Assembly (NCBI RefSeq): GCF_009870125.1
Contig: NC_046679.1
Coordinates: 11,160,001 to 11,224,000 of the forward strand
Length of the DNA stretch: 64,000 nt
Direction of reading: 5' to 3'
DNA from: Drosophila pseudoobscura
Taxonomy: Eukaryota; Arthropoda; Insecta; Diptera; Drosophilidae
The notes under the pieces are model-generated. The model had not been told where the DNA came from, made no database searches, and saw nothing but the letters and a program-made list of their open reading frames with translations. Position numbers and translations under genes: made by a program. Below are positions 35,190 through 48,676 of this stretch, piece after piece; within the stretch, counting starts at the first letter, position 1; each line of letters opens with the position of its first letter.

Positions 35190-38100
35190 CAGCAACCGCA
35201 AAGGCGCAGGCGTCTTTAGCAACAACAACAACAGTAACAGCAACAACGAATTTCAATAATGTCACGCAATCTCAGAGACAGCAGCCAGCTTTGTCGCCGG
35301 CGCAGTTGCCGCTGCAAGCGCAAGCGTCACCGAAGCGGGCTACCAACGTCTGCATCGTGCGGCCGCAGCAACAGCAGCAGGAGAAACTAGCAGCAGAGGC
35401 ATGCCAGCAGCCGCCCACACCACCTACGCCGCCGCCACCTCTCTACTCCCATACGCCTTCGCTGTGGCAGACGCCGCTCATTCTGGACATCAGCCAGAAG
35501 CAGCCGCAGCACCCGTACCAGCAGCAGCAGAACCATCATCAGCTCCAGGCTGTGTCCATTGCATTGGCCAGTCCGCCTACATCGCCCGCCTCGTTACCCT
35601 CGCCCACTTTGACACCCACAGCAGCTGTGACCGCCATGGTGTCACCGATTGTCTCGCCCAAGGGTGGCCTGCCCCTGCCGCCGTCGAAGTTCCATCACAC
35701 CACATTGGCCCAGCACTTGCAGAAGGTGGAGTGCCTCAAGAAGAAAAAGTCCTTGCCGCTGACATGCCAGAACAACAATAACAATAACAAGCAGCATAAC
35801 CACATGGTAGAGTCATTGAACAAGACGATAGGGACAGGGACAACAACAACGTACAACCTGACACAACCGCCACCACTGACGGTGTTCAATACGGGAACAG
35901 TCCAAGCGGCGGCTCCTCCGCCAGCAGCAGCCGGTCCTCCACAGAAACAGAAACATTCCACCAGCACCTTGGATGACAGTGATCTCAATGAGATACCCGT
36001 CAATGTTATCTTTCGCAAGCCGCCAGTCTTGATGGCCGGAACAGGAGTAGGAGGAGTAGCAGCAGGAGCAGCAGCACCAGCAGGACAAGCCCAGCCGAAT
36101 GGAGTCAAGATGTTGCTACCCACGCCGCCGGCAACTCCACCAGAGGTGACAACGCCACCGCTACTGGCTCATCGACTGCCGCAGTCGCAGCACCAGCAAC
36201 AGCAGCCTGCTGTTTGCATCCCAGCTTTGGCTCCCAGCTCGAAAGCTTCTGCTCCAGTTGTTTCCCTGGGATCTGCTGGACGTTCTGCGGGTACTCTGCT
36301 GGTCGTCTCAGGAGGCAGCACCCCTGCAGCAGCCACCCAGGCAACGTCTTCGCTTCACACACCTCTCAACCCGCCCGTTAATCCTGCAGCATCCATCAAA
36401 TCTGAACAAATGTCTTCCAAAGTTGCCAATGCTAATGCTGCCGTCAATGCAAACGCCGCGCCAAAACGTCAAACGCCAGGAGCTGCTGCTGGCGGCAGAA
36501 GAGGCAACAACAACAAAACCAACAATGCAGCGAGCGTCGCCAAGAAGAATTTAGCGTCAAAGCCACCTCCACCACAGGATCTGAAACCGAATCCGCTTCT
36601 ACCCCCCATACCCATTGCAGACAAGACAGAACCTGCTGTCCGCCAGCGGCGTCGCAAGGCCGCCTCCAAGCGCTACTCTGCGACGATCAACGAAAATGAG
36701 ACGACGGACAATGCGACAGACTCGCCGTACTGTTTGCAGCAGCATTGGATGCACGTCACCGGCAGGGATATGATCCTTGACTTTCCCCTCTCGCCCAGCA
36801 ATCGCCGGGAGGAACGGATTGCCGTCCGCAAGGGTATGCTGAGGCGGCAGGCGTTGCAGCTACAGTCCACTCGATCTCTGCAGGATTTGCCAGTGCGAGC
36901 GGCCCGCCAGCGCCTCCAGTGCGTCCAAAATATGCTGGTCAAATATCAGGATCACGCAGGACAGCAGCAGGGCATGTAAGTACATCTTCGTGTATTGTTC
37001 TTCACTTCTGGTGTTAATCGAATCGGTTTTTCTTTTGCAGAGGGATTGGCAATCGCTGCCTGGTGTCCACCTGTAAAAAGCCCACGCTCACCATGGCCGC
37101 CCACTGCGAGCGCCATATTGTGAACAACAGCACGCAGCAGCTGTTCCAGCCGTGTGCGGCCTGGCTCATGGATGGCACCGCCTGCCTGGCGCCTGTCTTC
37201 GATGTCCTGCATACGTTGCCCCTGTGCACAATCCACAGCCACCTTCGTGCCGGCCTGGAGATGGTCCGGCCAATGGCCAAGCTGACGGCCGTGAATCTGC
37301 CATTGGCAGTGGCAACACCCGCAGCGGCCGTGCCGGCCAAGCGCAAACGCAAGGCGAATCCCAATCCTGTGAGTCGGCCGCAGAAACGGGGCAGGAAACC
37401 GAACACTGAGCATCAGATGAGCCACCAAATTAGTAGCCAGCCTACCACGCTACCGGTGATGCCGCCGGTAGTGATGCAGCGAAAGAGCAGCACCACCTCG
37501 CTGGAGTCCATAGCCAGCAATTCGCAGTGTTCCTCGGCCAACTCTCATTCCCAGCTGTCCTACACGCCGCTCACGCCCACGCCCACGCCAACGCCAACGC
37601 CAATGCAAACGTTCACACCCGCGCCAGTCCCAGTATCTGTGCCACCGCCACCCGGTTTGCCACACTTGTCCATACCGCCGGCGCTGGCTCCACTCAGCGG
37701 GGATTACCAACCGAAGCAGCAACAGCAGCATCAGCAGCAACAGCAGCATCAGCAGCAACAGCATCAGGCGCTGTTTAAATTCGAGGCTGATCCGCATGTG
37801 CAGCAGTTGGAGAGTGGCCTCAGTATGCTGGCCAGTGCCAATATCAATATCAAGGCCGAAGAGATTAACCAAATTGTGGCACAGCTGGCGGCGGCTGGTG
37901 GGGATCTGCAGCCGCAAAGCAACCTGCACAACAACAACAATAGCCTACACTTTAACAACAACAACATGAGCTACAGCAACAACAATAGTTTCCCCTCGTT
38001 CAACGCTGCCTTCGGCAATGCCATTGGTCAGCCCACGCACAACGGCCACCAGACGGCCCTGGCCCTGGCCAACACGGCGAATCTGTTGGGGCAGGACATG

Positions 38101-38796
38101 TTCGGTATATGCGAGAACAGCTCGGCGTACGCCAGTTCCGAGGACACGGGACTGGGTGGCCTGAGCGAATCGGAGCTGATTGGCGCTAACGATGCTGGTA
38201 CGTACACTTGGAGCATCACTGTAGAGGCAGACTGTGGCTAACACTCGTCGTTTACTTTATATTGCAGATGACATAGCATTGAATGGCGCCCACTTGCTGG
38301 AGGAGCACGATCTGGTAAATGTGTTCGACACGCTGCCGGACGATGCCTTCAACGAGCTCTTTCAATCCGGTGTGTATTTAACAGCAATTTTACTTGTTTT
38401 GTTTTTCGTTGTACTAATTAATGTGTGCCCTCGCTGCCATTGCAATCGCTGTCCTGTCCGCCCTCGCCCTGGCCTTCGTCCTGGCCGCCTGCCAACGCAG
38501 TGCAACAAGCCGAGTGCGAGGCCATGGATCGGGCGCTCGAGATCGCCGACAAGAACCTCAAGTGTCTGCAACAGACGATTGTCGGCTCAGAGGATAACGA
38601 CCTGCTTAGCGATTTCCTCGATGATATGTTAGCCGACGGGGTAATTAGCTCAACGAACACGTCCGGCATCGATGCCGCCACGCTGTTCGTCGACAGCAGC
38701 AGCGGCGGCGGCACCAGCAGCAGCAACAGTGCCAACAGCAGCTGCACGCCGGCCTCCGCCTCCGTGGCAGACATACGCGGCTTGGTGCAGACCTAA
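34564..38796 (+). CDS. INO80D/KANSL2-type zf-C3Hc3H chromatin protein
   Basis: Probable nuclear subunit of a chromatin complex. Exons: 34564-34818, 35018-36975, 37041-38197, 38268-38369, 38501-38796; 1,255 residues. The core is one zf-C3Hc3H domain at about 744-803: C744, C749, C760, H763, C776, C786, C800, H803, with signature QQLFQPCAAWLMDGTAC and PVFDVLHTLPLC. It is closer to vertebrate INO80D (QQLF..C....DG..C..PVFD..H..PLC) than to KANSL2. A basic patch (AKRKRKANP, QKRGRKPN) and an acidic segment (DTLPDDAFNELF) follow in the same order as in INO80D. The first zf-C3Hc3H domain of vertebrate INO80D is not seen; that place is taken by long Ala, Gln, Pro and Asn repeats. The start is the first in-frame ATG after a stop at 34,423. 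The fly NSL2 gene dgt1 is in the same superfamily, so I leave the symbol blank. Confidence 0.75.
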
Positions 38797-41328
38797 GACG
38801 CGGTGGTCCCGGCCGAGGACCAGATCAAAGGCTATAGCTGGCACACGGCTAGCGTCACTTTCAAGAGATCTTTCGAGCTATGAACTGCACTTTCTTCTGA
38901 GCAGCTTTCGTGAAGAGTTTAGGTGTTTTCGGCAAATTTCTCACCAGATTCTGGTTCGGCACACACTTCTATATAAATGCTGCTCGAATGTATGTATCTT
39001 TATAGTATATGCGCCTGCACATATGCATAGGGAAATCGTATAGATATGGGTTAAATGTAAAAATCAAAAACAAACAAAAAAAAACACTAAAAATTCTATA
39101 AAATTGAGTAAAAAAATTTCGATAAAATATTTAAAGCAACTTAAACAACAAATACCTAATAAAAGAAACAAAAAAAGATTGAAAATATATGTGTGTGAGA
39201 AGACACGAACACTCACACAGGCACACAACCGACACATACACACACAGAGCAGTAGCATTATATAGCTCTTAATGTAATCTTAATTGTTAGCAAAACAACA
39301 ACAACAACAAACGAGGATTGTAGAGTGCAGCTTTATTATACATACATAAAGAAGAGACAAACACATACAGACAAGAATTATATAGAAAGGAATCAGAAGC
39401 AGAAACAGAAACAGAATCGAGAAATCAGAACACGAGCACTAGAGACAAACCCAAAACCCACGTCTGTAGGGAATCATAGCAACAGATTTCGATTTTCAAT
39501 TAAATTCGATGGCATTCATCGTTCAGCTAAGTAATCAAATGAATTTCTTTAAAAACAACTTTGTGGGGAGCGCATTTACAGCAGAAACACTTTACACTCG
39601 AGATCGAGATATCTAGGTATTCAGACATCTAGATATTCAGATATCCAGATATGAGAATTGCAATCAATTACAAAACAAAGAAATACAAAAACAGCAGACG
39701 GATAAAAAGGATTATTAGTAGTTTTTGTATAATACTTGATTTGCACACACACACACACATACATGCAATACACAGATACATTTATACACACACATACATA
39801 CAACGTACAAGGGACTAGTTTGAAACCGCGAATCGTATTACTAAATATACATACTATATACTTATATAAAACATATAAATATATATATATATATATACAA
39901 AACAAAACAAAAAATACTATATATATGTAACACCATACATCTTAAGAGTAAGCTTTAATTTAAACCATTAACCACCCCAACAAAACAAATAAAAAAAGTG
40001 AGAGAGAAAAATCAACAAAAAATAAAATAATAGCAGAGATAAATGTAGAACTTGGGTTTGAACTCGATTTTAATTTAGCCTAAACATTTTTAAAAAGCAA
40101 AATTAGGCTGCCCCCCCAACCCCCAGCAACGTTTTTGAGTTTTCTACCTTGCGATTGTAATGTAAAATATCAAGTATAAATATAACTTAACTAAACTGTA
40201 ATTTTCTTTAGTTAGTGACACCACACGTACTATATACATATAAACAAAGGGATATATACGAGTACATAGTATATATATCTATATATAAAACCAATACACA
40301 TATACACAAAAACATGCAAGAAAACTGTTACGCTTTAAAATACGATAAAATACGACTCAAAACCAACCAATAACCAACCAAACCCCCTTCCAGACTTTCC
40401 CCAAATCATTTCATTCCAAAAACCCACACCCACACCCCAAAAACCATCCATTGTAAGTTTTCATTTCTCATCTGTCGTCTAAGCAAGTATTAAATGAATC
40501 AAAAATACGTTTAATAAACCCCTGGATAACTATGTATTTGTATATGTTGAAGCATCTTTCATCGCACACCGATTATCCCCCCCCCACAAACACAGGCACA
40601 CATGCTCATCGCTCATTGGGATTGTCCTTTTCGGGAAAGTTTTGAGGGAACGAACGAGCAGAAAGATGGAACTACTTATAAACATAATGGAAAATCTGTA
40701 ATATATTATATGATACGATATGATATGTGTAACTCCCGCACTCTCACTCTCTATCTCTATATATAGATGTAACTGAACTGTATGTATTCGTTTTTGAGTT
40801 AGTTTATTACATTACTGATTAATGGGTTTGCCCCTGTCCCTGCCCCCAACCCCCCCCAAACGCTACTCTGATCTACTTCGCTGTGCAAGTGACGCGAACA
40901 AAATTACTGTTTTTTTATACATACATATATACTATACCGAAACTATGAAACTATACTGTGTATTTCTCTATGCTTTACGATATTTTTGTTAACCACAACT
41001 GGTTTAATTTGTAAGAACTGCAGAGATGGGTCGTCCACGTCGTCCCCCTCCAGAAGCCGCCTCGTTTCCATCATTTGAAGTTTTTTTCCCCAAGTTTTTC
41101 GGTATGAGGTACAATTTCATTTTTGTAATTTATGTGCATTTTTGTGATCTAATTTGTGTAACTATTATAAACGAAAAAAAAAACAACAAAATACTTTAAG
41201 AAAACGAAACAAACAACAAAAAAAATACAAAACCAACAGCAAATGAAAAAAGAATTGATTGATTTTATGGCAACAGAATATTTTACCCTGAAAATATAAT
41301 ACAATATTTTTAGTAAAAAAAAAATAAA
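38797..41328 (+). other. Long AT-rich 3' UTR of the INO80D-like gene
   Basis: No open frame of note. There are many A-rich runs, a CA/TA microsatellite (39,745-39,800) and a TATATA run (39,875-39,897). AATAAA at 40,513-40,518 and 41,323-41,328 are candidate poly(A) signals, so the 3' UTR could be 1.7 or 2.5 kb long. Confidence 0.55.
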
Positions 41329-42039
41329 CCAAAGAGGGGATTGTTTTTCATTCTATGTCAAGTGGGTGAGATCTGTATCTGGGAAGGCCCTGACCTGGCA
41401 CTCACAGTAGAGACGTATTCCAAATTTACAACTTCACAGCCAAACAAGTCGTTTCCTGCAACACGAAATAATCAAAAAAACAAGAAACAATTTTTTTCTT
41501 TGCAATCCAAACACCACCAGTGGTTGAGCATTTACAAATTTTGTTGTGACTGTGAAAAATATTGTTTCTTTTTTGTATCCTGTATTACGAACATACCGCG
41601 AGGCCACCTGGGCACTTGGGATCCTAGGTCCGGCTGCAGGTGCAGTGCTCGCAGATTGCGGTGTAGGAGTGTACCAAGCGGAAGCAAAAACCAGAATCAT
41701 ATATTTTTACCATACATTTCTGAATCTTCTGGTAAGTGTTATCACATAGCCTCGTGGCCACAACTAATTGAAACAACTCATTTGTGCCCGTTCCAGTTAG
41801 GGCCCATTCGTTTGTTTTATATTTTATCATTCGTGACCAGAAGCCTTGTTTATATTTTAATTAAAATCGGACCTGAAATACGCAGTAAGTCTGTACAGTT
41901 AATAATAATATTAATAACGTAGAATCCATTGACGTACACTTCAATATACATATATTTACATGGGTCTTATTTGCTAGGCCTAAGACTATGCTTAAGACTA
42001 CCCTAGACTAGGCGTAATAAATAGTTGGATGGACTGTGG
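41329..42039. other. Convergent 3' spacer between INO80D-like gene and cadherin
   Basis: It separates two converging genes and includes the cadherin 3' UTR on the - strand (ATTAAA-like signal near 41,855). A 193-residue + strand open frame here has no recognisable domain and begins at a non-ATG codon. Confidence 0.5.
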
Positions 42040-45000
42040 CTACAGCTCTGTGGTCTCCAGCTTGCGGGCCAGAATCTGAGCATTATTCGTTAGCTTATCG
42101 ATCTGATTGTACAGATTGAAGTGGCGGTTTAGATCGTTGCTGTTGTTGAAGAGTTTGGCGGTGCCCTTGAGGGTTTCGTGCATGTCCTGGGCGGTGGCCA
42201 CCGCCAGGAAGTTGTCGTCCAGCGAGTCCTGACCGCCAACGCTGTGCATCAGATAGGGGGAATCTAAGTATTAGCCAGTAAATAAGGGGTTTCTTTTGCC
42301 CGCTCACCTCGCAGTCTCCTCGTTCTTGAACCACTCGTTCTCGTAGCCCTTCAGCCAGATGGGATTGGAACCCTGGACACTGTGCTTGTTGGTGTTCGGC
42401 ACCCGCGTGGCCGGCTCGTGTGTGTGCTGCAGAGACAGCGATGAGTGGGCGCCTAAAAAAGTATTGGGGAAATCGGTAATTGAGACCTTGTTCCATGGGC
42501 AAAATGGGAGTTGGACATACGGAATATATTGACTTTGGCGGCTCGCAGCTGTCTTCTGTAGCCGTTCCGCTGTGACGCACACAGGGCCAGGATGACCACC
42601 AATAGAGTGGCCATGAAAAGATTGGTGAAGACAAGCCACACGAACAGGGGGCCCTTGGTGGGGCCAGCTGTGAGGAGCTGGGCCTCCGCCGGCTGTGTGT
42701 CCAGCACATTGAGATCCTTGAACAGTTCGTCCAGGCTCTCGATGTGCGAGTCGATCAGCTTGAGCACCTCGGCGACCTCGTAGATGGAGTTATCCTCCCG
42801 CTCGACTAGATGCATGTACAGGTCCGATTTGGTCTTGTCCACCGAACCGTCCTTGTTCTCGTGCACTTTGATCTCATCGATGTTGACAATTGACTCTGTT
42901 ATGTTGCCCAAGGTGCTGCAAGAAATAGATGGATGCACTTAGCTACGATTCCCTCAGGGCATTCCCTTTAGGACTTACTCTCTGAATGTGTCCACCCTGG
43001 CGCGTAGCTCATCCGGCTGCAGTCGGAAGACAAATCGCACCTTCTGATCCTCGCGCAGCAGATAGATGAACACATGGGCCACGTCCCTCATGCCCAACGT
43101 ATCGTTGGCCAGGACCACAAAATCAAAGTACCCCTTCATTCCCTTCTGCGGATCAAAGTTCAGCTGCACCTCACCCGTCTCCGCGTCCAGCAGAAACGGG
43201 GCCTTTCGCACATTCTCCAGTCCCTCGGACAGGGTCTGCCTGATCTCGCCCACCTGATAGTATCCGATCTTGGCATTGGCCCCCTCATCGGCGTCCGTGG
43301 CCTCCACGCGCATAAACTTCAGGCCAAAGTCCGCATTGGTTGTGATGCCGCCAGTGAAGATCTTGGAACGGAATCGCGGCGGATTGTCGTTGATGTCCAG
43401 AACCCTGACCAGAACCCGAACAATCGTACTGTCCGCTTCGGGCGGGGGCTGATCCGCTTCCGTTGGGTGATCCTCCAAGCTGCTGTCGTAGCTTTCGTAG
43501 GAAACCAGTTCTGTCTCAGAAGACGAGGATGTGGCCTGCTCCGTCTCGTATTCGGTAGACCGCAGGTGACGCGAGTGCTTGAAGCGGTCGTAGTTGTTCT
43601 GTGGATGTCGCAGATGCCCAGCGATCTTGTTGTTTATCTCGATGGCCATTCGGCGACGCTGATGGTCACTGGAGAGCGAATCATTACTACAATTCTCCGT
43701 GGCCTTTACATAAAGCGTAAAGTTGGCCACGATCTCGCGGTCGAGCTCGCGATCGAGAGTCAGGACATGGGTCTCGGGATCCAGGCGAAAGTAGCCTGCT
43801 TCATTTCCGCGCACTATGAAGTAGCACACTTGACTGGGCGTCTCCTCTGGATCGTCCAGCTCCAGCTGATCCTTGTCTATGGTATCGGGCAGCTTGATGC
43901 GCTCCGCCCCCGGGTCCGAGTGCTCCGTAAAGTTCACGGCTATTTCGTTGACAATGAACTGCGGCTCGTAGTCGTTGACGTTGCGCACGTATATGGTCAG
44001 ATCGAGATCGGTGCTCAGGGATGTGGGCAGACCCTGATCGTATGCCTCTATGCGTATCTGTTTGAAGCAAAAAAGAATGATCATTCACATATTTTACTCT
44101 CTGTTTTGGGACTTCCTACCTCGTGTATCTTCTGCCTCTCGCGGTTGAGTGGCTCCCGGAGGAAGAGCTCTCCCGTGTTGGCATTCACCTCGAACATCTT
44201 GTAGCTTCCCAACGGATCAGGCTTCAGGCGGTACCGCACCAGGGCATTCAGGCCCATATCCGCATCGCTGGCATAGGCCTGCAGTATCAGGCTACCGACT
44301 GTGGCATTCTCCGGCACACGCACCGTGGTGTTGTGCAAAGGCCTGACAAACACCGGGGCGTGGTCGTTGAAGTCTGACACGCAAATGTCCAGAGTGCTGT
44401 GCACGATGTTCGCTGGCAGACCCAAATCCCTGGTCGTTATGGTGAGGCTGTAGTTGCCGAATTTGTTGCGCAGACTCTGGCTGGCAAAGATGTGGGCGTT
44501 CCAAGCATCCAGCTGTCGCAGCTCAAAGATACCTATGACGGAAGGAGATGCGCAAATACATTATAATCGTCTGGTTAAGGTTCCTTAAGTGCGATCGTAC
44601 CCTCCTTGTTGCCCTGGGTAATGGCAAAGTCCAAGCGTCCATTGGGTGTGGCTGGATCATCCGCATCTTTGCCCACAATGCTAGCAATGCGCTCGTGCAG
44701 CTCATGGTATTCCGTTATTAGCACACAGCTGGTGGGCAGGCTGACCTCCGGCGGATTGTCATTCTCATCCAGGATGGAAATGCTGAAAGGCATTGGACTC
44801 TTACATATATGGAATGCTCTCTCTAAACCCATACCGCTCACGGTCAATTACTTACAACACTTGCTTGAAGGCGTTGCGGCTCTCTCCTGCCAGAAACCCA
44901 AACTGATAGTTGTCCCATGCCTCGATGACCAGATTGTAAGAGTCTTTGGTCTCGCGATCCAAACGATCGGCCACCGTCAGGACACCAGTGTCCGCGTCTA

Positions 45001-48000
45001 TGGTGAACTTTCCCTGCGAACTAATGCGATCCATGAGGAACGTGATCTTGCCAAAGTCCCCCGAGTCCGCATCCGCCGCCTGGACGGTGGCCACCCTCGT
45101 TCCCGGCGCTGCCTTCTCGCTGATCGTGTAGTTCTTGCTCCCTCCAATGAAGTACGGATTGTTGTCGTTCTCGTCTAGCACCGTGACATAGACATCGATT
45201 AGCGACGAGCGTGGAGGCAGACCAGAGTCTGTGGCCCGTACGCTAAAGTTCAGCCACTGATGCTGTTCGTGATCGATCTTATTGGCCACCACAATCTCCC
45301 CGGTCTGGGCATCCAAGTGGATCAGACTGCGGTAGGTGGGATTGCCCTCCAGGGCATAGGTGATGGTCCGATTCCTGTCCACGTCGTAGGCCAGCACATT
45401 GACAACCATGGCGCCATTGATGCTGTTCTCCGTGATCGATTGGCGGTAGAAGGGCTGCTTGAACTTGGGATTGTTGTCGTTTTCGTCCAGCACCTGAATG
45501 TTGAGGAAACCTAATCAGATATCGAAAGAAAATATGGTTAGGGTCTAAGGCAAAGTACAATAATTAAATTATAAAGTAAAGGGTACGTTTCGCCTGTCAG
45601 CTGAGAACCTGTCGCCTGTTTATTGAGTCTTTGGTCTAGGATCTGAATCCCTGTCTGATCTCACCTTCTACGATCTGCTTGCCCTTGGCCGCTGCCAGAT
45701 CTTCGACTGTAATGGCCAGCTTGATGTGCTCGACCCTTTCGCGATCCAACAGCTTGACAACCTTCAGGCTCCCCTCGATGGGGTCCACCTCAAAGGCCCC
45801 AAGGTAGTCGTATTCGCTGGCCTTTACCAGAGCCCCCTCCTCGTTCCGGCCCTCGCAGTGTTCCGCATTCAACTTGTAGCGCAGTATGGCATTCTGGTCG
45901 GAGTCCGTTGCCCTGATCCGATAGACCAGGCTTCCCACTTGCGTGTTTTCCACGATCTTCAGGGCGGGCAGGTCCGTCAGCAGCGGTAGCTTGTTGTTCA
46001 CATCCTGTATGCTGATGTTCACAGTGGCTGTGCTCATCAGTTGAGAGTTGCCCAGTCCTCCATCCAGAGCGAGCTATAAAAACCAGATGTCCTCAGTATT
46101 TATAGAGAAGGAACATCTTCCAGTACCTACCACGGACAAAGTGTAGATCGAACGCTTGCTGTCAGTGAGATCGGGATCCAAGTTGGCACCCTGTGCCACC
46201 GATATCACGCCCGACTCCGAGTTGATGATAAACTTGTCGCTGGCCCCCGTCTGGATGCGATAGACCACGGCATTGTTGGGCGACGAACCGTCGCGATCGA
46301 TGGCCGTGACCTGGAGCACTGAGCTGCCGCCGGGCAGATCCTCGGGCACTGTTTTCGCATAGAAGCTCTTCTGGAAGATGGGCGGATTGTCGTTGACGTC
46401 CTGCACATAGATGAGCACCGGCACGACCGTCGAGAGCATGGGTATGCCAGAGTCGCGAGCCCGCACAAGCAGATCGATCTCCCGCATGCTGCCGCCGGCC
46501 TGGCGCACACTCCTCCGATCGGTGTCCACCAGCTCCTCAAAGTCGAAGTGATGCAGCGGCTGGAGAAGTCCACTCTGCGGATCAATGGTGAAGTTCGAGC
46601 GGTAGAGACCCTCCACAATCTCATAGGTGATCTGGCTGTTCTCGGTTCCATTCAGATCCAGATCGCGGGCCTCCAATTGCAGGGGCGTCTCGAACTCGCC
46701 CTTGTTCTCCAGTAGCTTCGTTTCGTACTGTCGCTGGGGGAAGGTGGGGGCATTGTCGTTGACATCCTGAATGTCCACAATGATCTGGGCCGTGTTCCGA
46801 TTGCCCTGGCCAACATTGTCAATGGCCTCTACGGTTAGGTAGTGTCGGGAGATGATCTCCCGGTCAAAGGCCGCTCCGCCATGCTGCTTGATGGTGATCA
46901 CCCCCGTTATGGGATTCAGATGGAGTCTGTACGGAGAAAGCGGCCTATAAGTTACGGAAGCTAAGGATTTAAGTCTTGCGTACTTACAAATGAGCTATGC
47001 CTCCTCTGAGGTTCGTGTAGCGTATGCCCATGGTGCCGTAGTCCCCCGAATCAACATCCACTGCCTCCACTTTGGTGATGGTCGTGCCCTGATCGCTGTT
47101 CTCCAGCACACTGGCATTGTATATCGCATGCCTGAACTCCGGAAAGTTGTCGTTCTGATCCCGTATGAAGATCTGCACATGAGCGGAACTGAAAGCGGAA
47201 AGAAGATCAACAATTAGAGATCCGAATCCCATTCCCATCGTCCAACGCACCTCCATCGACTGGGCTCATCGATTTCCCTTGCAAAAATGGTAAAGTTGAT
47301 CTCTACAAACTGCTCAAAGTCCAGGGATTTGGAGTTCTTGACGCGTAGCATAAAGTTGGCCTCATTGACCGCCAGTTCGGGAACAATCTCAAAGAGGTCG
47401 TTGGGCGGATCGAGGAACAAGCGAAAGGTACCGTTGTTGCCCTCGTCGTGATCGTAGACCACGTTCTGCACATCCTCATCAATGAAGTTCAGCGGCGTAT
47501 TGGTCTGCGCATTCTCGTTGACCTCACAGCGATAGAGCGATTCCCCAAAAGTGGGAATCTCGTCGTTCACATCGCTGACAATGACCGTCACCTCCGTGCG
47601 TATCGAGACGGGAGCCACCTGAGTATTGGACTTGGACAGCTCGGTGGCAGTGATTCTCAGAATGTGCGCTCCATTCACCTGATCGCTCTGCTCCTCACGG
47701 TCAAGCTCGGTGAGGGTGTGGACGATACCCGTGTGTCGGTCAATGTCGAATAGATCGTTGGCCTCCAGACTGTAGGCGATCGGATTGTTGATCCCACGAT
47801 CACCGTCGATCGCCCGTACCCGCAGTACCCTTGTGCCCACAGGGGCATCCTCGGCAATGCGGGCCACTGCCTGGACCTCCACGAACTCCGGTGGCTGGTC
47901 CTCGATGTCCTTCACCTTGACCAGAATGGCAGCCGTGCCGGTGTTGACAGGTCCCTGGTTGGCCCGATCAATGGCCAGCACGCGCAGCTGATACAGACTC

Positions 48001-48676
48001 TTTGATTCGTAGTCCAGCTCTCGCTGGAGGCGCAGCACGCCCTTGCCCTGGTTCGTGGCGATGCTGAAGACATCGTTGTCGCCATCGAGCTCCTGCAGAT
48101 AGTAAACCACCTGACCGTAGGCCCCTTCATCGGCATCGGTGGCCTCCAGGGTGCTGACCACGCCCGGGCCACTGCCCTCGGGTATCTCGATGGCATTCTG
48201 GTAGGGCAGGAAGGTGGGCACGTTGTCGTTGATGTCCTCGACCAGCAGCAGGAGGCTCTGCGTCACATAGCTGTGGTCGCTGTAGTGGCTGTCTGTCAGC
48301 GTCAGGACTATGGCATACTCGTCCTGCTGCTCGCGGTCTAGCTCCTTGGCCAGGTAGACCTTGGCCTCGTTTCCGCCCGTGTTTTCGATGCGTATGATCT
48401 CGCTGTCGTGGGAGTTTCGCTTGCCAAAGGTAAGCGGATCATTGTCCGGATCATAGCCCTTAAGGGTGTAGATCAGTGTTCCTAGATGGGCGGTGGGATT
48501 GGATGGTTGATGAGATTGCTTGTGGGATCGATTGATTGATACTTACCCACTTTCGTTTCAGGGCTCTCCTTCAGCCGCAGTACAATCTCCGACTGTCCGT
48601 CCATAGCGAAGCGGGGCGGCCGATTAGAGGCAACGATAGCGATTAGAGCGGTAAATACAACGCTAACGATCACCAT
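42040..48676 (-). CDS. Cad88C: Cad88C-type classical-repeat cadherin, membrane protein
   Basis: Calcium-dependent adhesion-type receptor. Exons on the - strand: 48676-48547, 48481-47251, 47188-46988, 46926-46131, 46073-45665, 45510-44856, 44782-44601, 44532-44120, 44057-42979, 42915-42521, 42452-42308, 42241-42040; 1,945 residues in frame. After a signal peptide (MVIVSVVFTALIAIVA) come about 13 cadherin repeats ending in D-x-N-D-N-x-P motifs (DINDNVP, DVNDNAP, DENDNPP, DINDNPP), some degenerate (DIEDQPP, DVNNKLP). Then come a non-repeat membrane-proximal region, a transmembrane helix at about 1789-1811 and a ~135-residue cytoplasmic tail without a visible catenin-binding motif. An in-frame ATG at 48,775 would add 33 residues before the signal peptide; I prefer 48,676. 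The symbol is inferred from its location next to CG3505, His4r and put. Confidence 0.85.

Noticed and set aside
41341..41922. 193-residue open frame in the convergent 3' spacer
   Set aside because: Non-ATG start, no domain, and lies in overlapping 3' UTRs of two well-defined genes.
43074..44204. 376-residue + strand open frame antisense to the cadherin
   Set aside because: It is a shadow of cadherin exons 8 and 9; the true frame has clear DxNDNxP repeats and splice sites on the - strand.
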